DNA of 38,601 nt from DASZYF01 sp035545535 (GTDB lineage Bacteria; Actinomycetota; Actinomycetes; Mycobacteriales; CAJCIY01). The stretch is taken from the NCBI GenBank assembly GCA_035545535.1, contig DASZYF010000116.1, positions 1-38,601 on the forward strand, read 5' to 3'. This document shows, in pieces, positions 32,747 to 38,601 of this stretch; the stretch's first letter is position 1, and each line of letters starts with the position of its first letter. The notes under the pieces were generated by a model, which saw only the letters and a program-made list of their open reading frames with translations, was not told the DNA's origin and searched no databases. The translations under genes and the position numbers were made by a program.

Positions 32747-32772
32747 GGTTTTCCCCCGCGCGCCCTCGGGCA
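32747..32772 (+). promoter_or_regulatory. Candidate SigF-type promoter for csbD
   Basis: GGTTT (32747-32751), 16 bp, GGGCA (32768-32772), one base away from GGGTA. It gives a leader of about 70 bases before the csbD start and is back to back with the candidate promoter of the divergent gene. CsbD genes belong to SigB regulons in other bacteria. Confidence 0.45.
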
Positions 32773-32849
32773 CGACGTTCGGTGGAGCTGGTCAAGACCG
32801 GCTTCACCGATCCTCAGCACGACCGAGCCTCAGGAAGGGAGCGATCGAC

Positions 32850-33035
32850 ATGGGCAGCACCGCGGATGACGTCAAGGGCCGGGTGAAGGAGGCCGTGGGC
32901 GACCTCACGGGGGATGACAAGACCAAGGCCGAGGGCAAGAAGGACCAGGCCGGCGCCAAGGTCAAGGAGGTCGCCGAGGACGCGAAGGACAAGGTCGTGG
33001 ACCTGGTCGACCGCGCCAAGGAGCACACCAAGTAG
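32850..33035 (+). CDS. csbD: CsbD family general stress protein
   Basis: 61 residues, highly charged, with the hallmark DVKGRVKEAVGDLTGDDKTK at the N-terminus followed by the lysine-rich helix EGKKDQAGAKVKEVAED. ATG 32850 has AGGAAGGGAG at 32832-32841 at good spacing. The family is induced by general stress through SigB-type sigma factors, although its molecular role is unclear. A matching candidate promoter lies about 80 bp upstream. It ends with a hairpin at 33089. Confidence 0.93.
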   Translation: MGSTADDVKGRVKEAVGDLTGDDKTKAEGKKDQAGAKVKEVAEDAKDKVVDLVDRAKEHTK

Positions 33036-33088
33036 CCAGCACCACCGAGGTAGCACCACCCAGGACGAGCGACGTCGCTTGACGGCGG

Positions 33089-33121
33089 CGTGCCCCTGCC
33101 CGTGAACCCGGGAGGGGCACG
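33089..33121 (+). terminator. GC hairpin after csbD
   Basis: The arms 33089-33102 and 33109-33121 form 13 pairs with one bulged base (33098) around a 6-base loop, 54 bp past the csbD stop. No T-run follows. Confidence 0.55.
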
Positions 33122-33191
33122 TCGCCCTCTGCTCTCCGGGGCCGTCTGCTGCCCGGCGCGCAGGGACGGTGCGTGCGCGTGCAAGAAGTCT

Positions 33192-33218
33192 GGTTTCGGC
33201 GGTTCGCGGGGCGGGGTA
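33192..33218 (+). promoter_or_regulatory. SigF-type promoter of the iron-redox-like gene
   Basis: GGTTT (33192-33196), 17 bp, GGGTA (33214-33218): a full match to the SigF/SigB consensus with accepted spacing, about 60 bases upstream of the next start codon. The best such site in the window. Confidence 0.55.
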
Positions 33219-33281
33219 CGGCGGGCGCATGGAGGCACAGGTGAGTCCGCGCGCGGGAGCGCTCACGGTGGGGAGGCGGCG

Positions 33282-34289
33282 ATGGTGAACGTGGGGCTGC
33301 TGGAGTGCCTCGATGCCGCGCTGCGCGACGGCGAGGCCGGCATCCTCGTGTTCGGGCGGCGGGCCGGCCGCCTGCTGCCCTGCTCGCCCGCCATGCGTGC
33401 GCGCACCCTCGTCCGCATCTACGCGCTCCAGTCCGGCGACCTGCGCTCGGAGCCGGCGGCCGCGCTGGCGCACCACCCCGTCGTGGCCACGCTGCGCTGG
33501 CACCTCGAGCGGCACTGGCTGCGCGACCTCGCCGAGATCCCTGTTCCCACCATCGCCGAGGGTGACGCGGCCACGGTGGTCGACAAGCTGCGCCGTCTCG
33601 CCGTGCGCAACCGGCTGCCGGTCGTGTACGGCTGGCTCGCCGAGGAGGCGGACTTCGAAGGCCTGCGCAGGTTCCTCGCCGCGGACCACAGCGCCTACGA
33701 CGTCAACGACGACCTGCTCGCCCAGGCCCAGGTGGGGTTGAGCGCATCCGGCTCACGAGATGTGCTGACCCGCACGCAGCTCGAGGCTCGCGGTGGCGGC
33801 GACCCCACCCGGGCGCTCCCGGCGCTCCACCGCAGCATGGCGGCGGCGCTGCGGCTGCACGAGGTCGACCCGACCCTCGGTGAGGAGTCGGAGGAGCAGT
33901 GCGAGCGCGACGCACTGGCCGCGTTCCTCGCCGCGAACCATGCGCTGCAGCCTGAGCTGATCGGCGCGGTCGCGATGAGCGAGCTCCAGGCCGCGCCCCG
34001 TGCCCGCCTCGTGCTTCGCTCCTTGCAGCGCCATCACGGCGCGGACGGCGGCGCGGGCGGCGCGCTCGCGTACCACGAGGCGATCGCCGACAGCGACCGC
34101 AGCCGCGGCCGCGCCTGGCTCGACGGGCTGCTGCGGCCGCTCATCGACGACGACCCGTCCTGGGCCCCGCGCATCGTGCGGGGTGCGGTGTGGCGCTGCG
34201 AGACCAACGCCCGCTTCGCGACGTGGGCGTGGTCGCGGCTCACCCGCCCGCTCGACGAGGCCGACGGCGCCGACGCGATGGTGGCCTGA
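33282..34289 (+). CDS. Iron-containing redox enzyme-like protein (haem-oxygenase-like fold)
   Basis: 335 residues. The middle and C-terminal parts resemble the iron-containing redox enzyme family: an EADFEGLRRFLAADH helix, NDDLLAQAQVGL, the LEARGGGDP turn, NHALQPELIGAVAMSEL and SDRSRGRAWLDGL. Members use a helical haem-oxygenase-like fold with a diiron site. Several usual ligand positions look altered here: the late His of the D-x-x-H-x-x-x-W region reads Arg, and a His near the ARGGGD turn reads Leu. It may therefore bind metal poorly or have lost catalysis (inference from remembered family patterns). ATG 33282 has GGGAGG five bases upstream. A SigF-type promoter precedes it, so stress induction is likely. 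Confidence 0.65.
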   Translation: MVNVGLLECLDAALRDGEAGILVFGRRAGRLLPCSPAMRARTLVRIYALQSGDLRSEPAAALAHHPVVATLRWHLERHWLRDLAEIPVPTIAEGDAATVVDKLRRLAVRNRLPVVYGWLAEEADFEGLRRFLAADHSAYDVNDDLLAQAQVGLSASGSRDVLTRTQLEARGGGDPTRALPALHRSMAAALRLHEVDPTLGEESEEQCERDALAAFLAANHALQPELIGAVAMSELQAAPRARLVLRSLQRHHGADGGAGGALAYHEAIADSDRSRGRAWLDGLLRPLIDDDPSWAPRIVRGAVWRCETNARFATWAWSRLTRPLDEADGADAMVA

Positions 34290-34306
34290 CGCGAAGGCTG
34301 GGGCAC

Positions 34307-34339
34307 CATCAGGGCAGCATCAAGGCCGCATCAGGGCAG
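34307..34339. repeat. 11-bp direct repeat, three units, in a 243-bp spacer
   Basis: CATCAGGGCAG (34307-34317), CATCAAGGCCG (34318-34328), CATCAGGGCAG (34329-34339), one helical turn apart. The spacer 34290-34532 holds no gene that can be supported. The repeat could be an operator array for the STAS gene downstream, or a simple slippage product. Confidence 0.6.
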
Positions 34340-34532
34340 CAACGCCACTGCCCGGCCGCGCGTTACTCGTTGCGCGTGTCACAACTACGGGGCGTGAGCC
34401 GCTCGACAGATCACCCCAAACGGTGGACAGTCGACATGAGCAGTCTTGAGAAAGCAGGACGGCGGACATCGTTCCGAGTCCGATGCGTGAGGTGCAGCGG
34501 ACCTCCTGTGTCGTGCAGCAGAAAGGTCCCCC

Positions 34533-34886
34533 ATGAGGGTTCGCACCACGGCGTCAGCCGTCATCCTCGAGCTCAGCGGCGAGCTCGACATCGCCACCTC
34601 GCCGCCGATCCTGGACGCGCTGACCACCGAGCTCACGAACGACGCCACGAAGACGGTCGTGTTCGACCTGCGCGACGTCACGTTCATGGACTCGTCGGCG
34701 ATCAAGAGCATCATCTACGCGCAGAACCGCATGCGGGTGCGGTCCGGCAACGTCATCGTCTGCAACGCGCAGCCGCACGTCGCCAAGGTCATCCGCATCC
34801 TCGGCCTCGACCACGAGGTCGAGGTGCTCGACGCCACCGACCCCTTGCCGCCGTTCCTCGACCCGGACACCGCGCTCACCGCCTAG
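34533..34886 (+). CDS. STAS-domain protein, second copy
   Basis: 117 residues of a single STAS domain: LELSGELDIATSPPILDAL and VFDLRDVTFMDSSAIKSIIYAQ, with the phosphorylatable Ser in DSSA. Beyond the fold it has an acidic, proline-containing tail (TDPLPPFLDPDTALTA) that the operon copy at 30590 lacks. ATG 34533 is supported by AAAGG six bases upstream. It stands alone, unlike the copy in the sigma operon, and may answer to one of the RsbW-like proteins encoded here (26868 or 21734). Which partner it uses is unknown. Confidence 0.9.
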   Translation: MRVRTTASAVILELSGELDIATSPPILDALTTELTNDATKTVVFDLRDVTFMDSSAIKSIIYAQNRMRVRSGNVIVCNAQPHVAKVIRILGLDHEVEVLDATDPLPPFLDPDTALTA

Positions 34887-35056
34887 TCCCCGGGCGGGGA
34901 ACGCGTCGGGCGACGCCGCCGTGTCGCGCCCGCTTCGTCCGCCCGGCCGGGAACGCCTGTCTAAGATCGCCCCGCAGCGTCTCGCGGCGCTGCGTCGGTG
35001 TGTGTGGCCGTTGAACCTCCAGCGGACCGCCGCGCGGCGAAGCGAGGAAGACGTCC

Positions 35057-35833
35057 ATGCTCACCGAGGATCCCGAGCCGATGGCTGGAGGCGGTGACCG
35101 CGCGCCGAGCTCGGACCGGATCAAGGCCCTGGCGGAGGACTTCGCGGCGATCGGCCGTGAGGTGGCCGAGTCCGACGGTCCGGCGCCCGTCGTGGTCACG
35201 CTCGCCCGGCTCGCCGTGGACCGCGTGCCCAACGCGCTGTGGGCCAGCATCACCACGCTCCGCGACGGCACCTTCACCACGATCGCCGCGACCGATCCGC
35301 GCGCCGGACAGGCTGACGCCATCCAGTACGCGCTCGGCTCCGGCCCCTGCATCGACGCCGCGCTCGACGACGCGATCTACAACCCGCAGGACCTCCGCAA
35401 CGACGAGCGCTGGCCCGAGTTCGGCCGGCGGGTGGCGGACGAGCTCGGCGTCGAGAGCATGCTCTGCTACCGGCTCGCGCTCGGGGTCGAGGGCGTGATC
35501 GCGAGCATGAACATCTACTCCGACCGGTCGATGGCGTTCGACGATGACGCGGTCGCGGCCGGCCTGCTGATCGCCGCGCACGGGGGCATGGCGGTCACCG
35601 CGGCGACGACCCGTGAGGAGGCCGGCCACCTGCGCCGCGCGTTGGAGAACAGCCGCGAGATCGGCGTGGCCATGGGCGTGCTCATGAAGGTGCACGGCGT
35701 GACCCGCGAGCAGGCGTTCGACCTGCTGCGCATCGCGAGCCAGAGCTCCAACCGCAAGCTGCGCGACATCGCCACCGATGTCGCCGACACCGGCACCATC
35801 GACCTGGATCGGGCCAACCTCGACTCGGTCTAG
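35057..35833 (+). CDS. GAF-ANTAR antitermination regulator
   Basis: 258 residues: a GAF sensor domain (about 50-180; LGSGPCIDAALDD and the return strand GVIASMNIYSDRSMAF) and a C-terminal ANTAR RNA-binding domain (about 195-250; IGVAMGVLMKVHGVTREQAF and LRIASQSSNRKLRDIA). ANTAR proteins bind paired hexaloop RNA hairpins and prevent transcription termination. Here the GAF domain presumably sets that activity by a ligand or redox cue. ATG 35057 has GAGGA at 35044-35048, eight bases upstream. It converges with treZ, leaving 14 bp. No paired hairpin target was recognised in the window. Confidence 0.92.
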   Translation: MLTEDPEPMAGGGDRAPSSDRIKALAEDFAAIGREVAESDGPAPVVVTLARLAVDRVPNALWASITTLRDGTFTTIAATDPRAGQADAIQYALGSGPCIDAALDDAIYNPQDLRNDERWPEFGRRVADELGVESMLCYRLALGVEGVIASMNIYSDRSMAFDDDAVAAGLLIAAHGGMAVTAATTREEAGHLRRALENSREIGVAMGVLMKVHGVTREQAFDLLRIASQSSNRKLRDIATDVADTGTIDLDRANLDSV

Positions 35834-35847
35834 CGCAGCGAACGTGG

Positions 35848-37599
35848 TCAACCCGAAGCGGACACCAGGCGCACTACCGCGACCGACTGGCCTTCGAGGG
35901 TCACGTCGCCGGGGCCGAAGCCGTAGCCGGGTGACGAAGCCGCCAGCACCTCGAGCACCGCACCGCCGACCGGCACCGACTGGCGCACGTCGGAGAGGTT
36001 GACCGCGAGCACGATCGTGCCGCGCCGCAACGCGAGCCCGCGCGCCGCGTCGTCGCCGTCCGCCGACGCGCGGTCGAGGCGACCGTCGGCGAGGTCCGGC
36101 TCCGTCCGCCGAAGATTCAGCAGGGTGCGGTACCAGTCGAGCATCGTCGCGCCCGCGTCGGTGTCGAGCTCGTCCCAGTCGAGCGTGCTGGCGCGCGCGG
36201 TCTGCGGGTCCTCCGGATCCGGCACGGCCGCGGGGTCCCAGCCGAAGGCCGCGAACTCGCGTCGCCGTCCGGTGCGCACCGCCTCCTGCAGCTCGGGGTC
36301 GGTGTGCGCGGCGAAGAACTGCCAGGGCGTCTGCGCCGCCCACTCCTCGCCCATGAAGAGCAGGGGAGTCATCGGAGCGAGCAGCACGATGGCCGCACCG
36401 ACCATCGCCAGCTCGACAGTGATGCTGTGGGACAGGCGGTCTCCGACGGCCCGGTTGCCGATCTGGTCGTGGTTCTGCAACGCCACGACGACGTGCGACG
36501 CCGACGTCCCCTCGGGCAGGGGACGGCCGACGACCTTGTCGCGGTGCTTGGAGAAGCGTTCGGCGTAGCAGTAGCCGCGCGTCCAGCACTGCATGAGGTC
36601 GGAGTAGCTCCCGAAATCCTCGTAGTAGCCGTCGAGCTCGCCGGTGAGCAGCGTGTGCACGCTGTGGTGCAGGTCGTCAGCCCACATCGCGTCGAGCCCT
36701 ACGCCACCCGCCTCACGCGGGGCGACGAGGGACGGCTCGTTGAGATCGCTCTCTGCGATGAGCCACGCGGTGCGCCCGGTGATCGCCGAGAGCTCGGCGA
36801 CGGTCCGGCTGAGCTCGGTGAGGAACGACGGCTCCGAGGTGTCGACGAGCGCGTGCACCGCATCGAGCCGCAGCCCGTCGCAGTGGAAGTCGCGCAGCCA
36901 CTGCACCGCGTTGTCGATGAAGAACGCGCGGACCTCCGCGCTGCCCTCCTGGTCGAGGTTGACGGCTCGGCCCCACGGCGTCTCGTGCGCATCGGTGAAG
37001 TACGGCCCGTACTTCATCAGCACGTTGCCGCTCGGGCCGAGGTGGTTGTAGACGACGTCGAGCACGACCGCGAGACCGTGCGCGTGCGCGGCATCGACGA
37101 ACCGCTTGAAGCCGTCGGGTCCGCCGTACGGCTCGTGGGCGGCGAAGAGGTCCACGCCGTCGTAGCCCCAGCCGCGGTCACCGTCGAAGCCGTTGATCGG
37201 CATCACCTCGATCGCGGTCGCGCCGAGCTCGACGATGTGCGGGAGCCGGGCGATCGCGGCGTCGAACGTGCCTTCACGGGTGAACGTTCCGACATGCAGC
37301 TCGTAGATGACGTTGCCGATCCAGGGCCGGCCGTGCCAGAGGTCGTCGGTCCACGCGAACGCCTCGTGGTCGTAGACCTCGGACAGCCCGTGCGGCCCGT
37401 CGGGCTGCCGCACCGAGCGCGGGTCCTTGAGCGGCGGAGCGCCGTCGATGCCGAAGCCGTAGCGCGTGCCGGCGCCGGCCTCCTCGACCGTCGCGACCCA
37501 CCAGCCGTCGCCGTCGTCCTGCATCGGGTGCTCGGCATCGTCGGCGGTGACGGTGACCTTCTGCGCCTCGGGGGCCCACACCCGGAACCGGTGGCTCAC
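35848..37599 (-). CDS. treZ: Malto-oligosyltrehalose trehalohydrolase
   Basis: 583 residues of glycoside hydrolase family 13. It releases trehalose from maltooligosyl trehalose. An N-terminal carbohydrate-binding module-like beta domain (VSHRFRVWAPEAQKVTVT) precedes the catalytic barrel. The barrel has DVVYNHLGPSGN, the nucleophile Asp in DGLRLDAVH, the acid Glu in WLIAESDLNEP and the stabilising Asp in LQNHDQIGNR. GTG 37599 overlaps the treY stop by GTGA, so the two genes are coupled. Together they make trehalose from glycogen-like glucans, a desiccation and osmotic protectant. treX was not seen in the window and may lie upstream of it. Confidence 0.95.
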   Translation of the reverse strand: MSHRFRVWAPEAQKVTVTADDAEHPMQDDGDGWWVATVEEAGAGTRYGFGIDGAPPLKDPRSVRQPDGPHGLSEVYDHEAFAWTDDLWHGRPWIGNVIYELHVGTFTREGTFDAAIARLPHIVELGATAIEVMPINGFDGDRGWGYDGVDLFAAHEPYGGPDGFKRFVDAAHAHGLAVVLDVVYNHLGPSGNVLMKYGPYFTDAHETPWGRAVNLDQEGSAEVRAFFIDNAVQWLRDFHCDGLRLDAVHALVDTSEPSFLTELSRTVAELSAITGRTAWLIAESDLNEPSLVAPREAGGVGLDAMWADDLHHSVHTLLTGELDGYYEDFGSYSDLMQCWTRGYCYAERFSKHRDKVVGRPLPEGTSASHVVVALQNHDQIGNRAVGDRLSHSITVELAMVGAAIVLLAPMTPLLFMGEEWAAQTPWQFFAAHTDPELQEAVRTGRRREFAAFGWDPAAVPDPEDPQTARASTLDWDELDTDAGATMLDWYRTLLNLRRTEPDLADGRLDRASADGDDAARGLALRRGTIVLAVNLSDVRQSVPVGGAVLEVLAASSPGYGFGPGDVTLEGQSVAVVRLVSASG

Positions 37600-38601
37600 G
37601 GCCACGGGTCCCGGCGTTGGTGGACGGCGACGCCGGGCGCTTCGACGACCGGCACCCACGCGGGGCCCGGCGACGGGGTCGGCGCGGCATCCCGTGTCGT
37701 CGCCCACGGGCGACGGGTGGCGACGACGGCGATGCGGTCCGCGCGCGTGAAGGCCACGAAGCGATCGTCGCCGAGCTCGAGCGGTGCGTAGGTGCCGTCG
37801 GTGCCGAACCAGTCGGCCCGCTCCCGGCGCAGCCGCAGCAGGGCCGCGGTGGTGGTCTGCTTCAGGTCGTCCCCGCGGACGAGCGCCGCCTGCGCCTCCG
37901 ACCAGTCGACCGGCCGCCGGTTGTCCGGGTCGGCCAGCGAGCGGTCGACGCGCTCGCAGCCCTGATAGCAGTCGGGCACGCCGGGCATCATCAGCTGCAC
38001 CGCCTTGGCGGCGACGCTCGCCACGACGTCGGCCTGCTGCCGGCGCGGATCGGCGCACCACCCGTCGAGCGCCTCGCGCACGGCCGCGTCGTCCGGCAGG
38101 GCGCGCGCGGCTTCGACCACCATGCGGTCGTACTCGGGGTCGGGGTCGATCCAGGTCGTGGCGAGCTTCGCCTCCTTCGTCGCCTTCGTGAGGTAGCGGG
38201 CCAGCCGCTCACCGTCGATCGGCCACGCGCCGAGCAGCGTCTGCGCGGTGAAGTAGGCCGCGTGCGCGTCGAGCCCACAGCCGCGCGCCTGCGCGGTCAG
38301 CGTGCTCGCGAGCTCGGCCCACGCCGCGGTGTCCTCGCTGAGCATCAACAGGCGTGCGCGCACGTCCTCGCTGCGCTTGGTGTCGTGCGTCGACAGCGTG
38401 GTCATCGAGCGTGGCCAGGTGGCCTGGCGCTGTGCGCACCACGAGTGCCACATCGAGAGTGAGGTGCCGAACGCGCCGGGGTCGCCGCCGACCTCGTTCA
38501 GCGCGAGCAGGCGCAGCGCGCGGTAGCACGCGGTGTCCTCGACGCCCTTCGCCATCACCGGGCCCGACACCTGCTGGAAGCGCACGACGAGCTCGGCGTG
38601 G
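37596..38601 (-). CDS. treY: Malto-oligosyltrehalose synthase, C-terminal part (5' end outside the window)
   Basis: The last 334 codons of a GH13-type intramolecular transglucosylase that turns the reducing end of maltooligosaccharides into a trehalosyl unit. The family signatures SGPVMAKGVEDTACYRALRL, STHDTKRSEDVRARL, PGVPDCYQGCE and DPDNRRPVDWSEA are all present, so identification is firm despite the truncation. The catalytic barrel residues lie beyond the right edge. The stop overlaps the treZ start. Confidence 0.94.
   Translation of the reverse strand, partial: HAELVVRFQQVSGPVMAKGVEDTACYRALRLLALNEVGGDPGAFGTSLSMWHSWCAQRQATWPRSMTTLSTHDTKRSEDVRARLLMLSEDTAAWAELASTLTAQARGCGLDAHAAYFTAQTLLGAWPIDGERLARYLTKATKEAKLATTWIDPDPEYDRMVVEAARALPDDAAVREALDGWCADPRRQQADVVASVAAKAVQLMMPGVPDCYQGCERVDRSLADPDNRRPVDWSEAQAALVRGDDLKQTTTAALLRLRRERADWFGTDGTYAPLELGDDRFVAFTRADRIAVVATRRPWATTRDAAPTPSPGPAWVPVVEAPGVAVHQRRDPWP

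Noticed and set aside
37596..38061. treZ extended upstream as one long frame to 38061
   Set aside because: The extra part is the shadow of treY in another frame; the GTGA overlap at 37596-37599 marks the real start.

Overview
This window comes from a very GC-rich actinobacterial chromosome. GTG starts are frequent, as are 4-bp GTGA/ATGA gene overlaps. The gene set fits a deep-branching Actinomycetota, perhaps Acidimicrobiia or Thermoleophilia: BTAD-cyclase-ATPase regulators, a UsfX/SigF-type stress module, a DUF222-HNH gene with a mycobacterial-type LexA box, treY/treZ and class III cyclase domains. The exact lineage cannot be fixed from sequence alone. No rRNA, tRNA, CRISPR array, insertion sequence or prophage was seen.

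Layout. (1) 1-9889 is a signalling block. A BTAD-nucleotide cyclase-AAA regulator, cut off at the window edge, diverges from a cyclic-nucleotide-binding protein. Next is a ~2,010-residue protein combining a Ser/Thr kinase, an AAA ATPase, a helical-repeat region, GAF, PAS, GGDEF and EAL domains. (2) 9944-14830 holds metabolic and surface genes: an aldehyde dehydrogenase, PPK2, a DUF2461 protein and a secreted lamin-tail/fibronectin-like protein. (3) 14957-16573 is a DUF222/HNH gene whose promoter carries a perfect LexA-type box. (4) 16677-21109 is a phenylalanine/tyrosine degradation operon in pathway order (phenylalanine hydroxylase, HPPD, homogentisate dioxygenase, fumarylacetoacetase), divergent from an Lrp/AsnC regulator. 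(5) 21734-24378 is a two-gene phosphorelay in which a receiver is fused to an RsbW-like ATPase. (6) 24486-26732 holds a DUF35-like protein with a thiolase-like partner, an MgtC-family membrane protein and a 45-residue hydrophobic protein. (7) 26868-32660 is a stress-signalling region: a UsfX-like anti-sigma factor, SigF/SigB-type sigma factor, STAS protein, receiver-PP2C phosphatase, CHASE3 histidine kinase and single-domain receiver run in one direction, with another RsbW-like ATPase convergent to them. (8) 32850-35833 holds CsbD, an iron-redox-enzyme-like protein, a second STAS protein and a GAF-ANTAR regulator. (9) 35848-38601 holds treZ and the 3' part of treY.

How the parts work together. 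The theme is sensing and stress. Cyclic-nucleotide and c-di-GMP proteins sit at one end, and a partner-switching sigma-factor module at the other. Candidate SigF-type promoters (GGTTT-N16/17-GGGTA-like) lie before csbD, the small DNA-binding-type gene, the iron-redox-like gene and the 45-residue hydrophobic gene, so the cluster may contain part of its own regulon; trehalose synthesis and PPK2 fit the same physiology. A 25-bp dispersed repeat occurs four times, twice inside reading frames and twice in the spacers of the sigma-factor operon, always in the phase that would encode RE(L/P)ASG next to the neighbouring gene.
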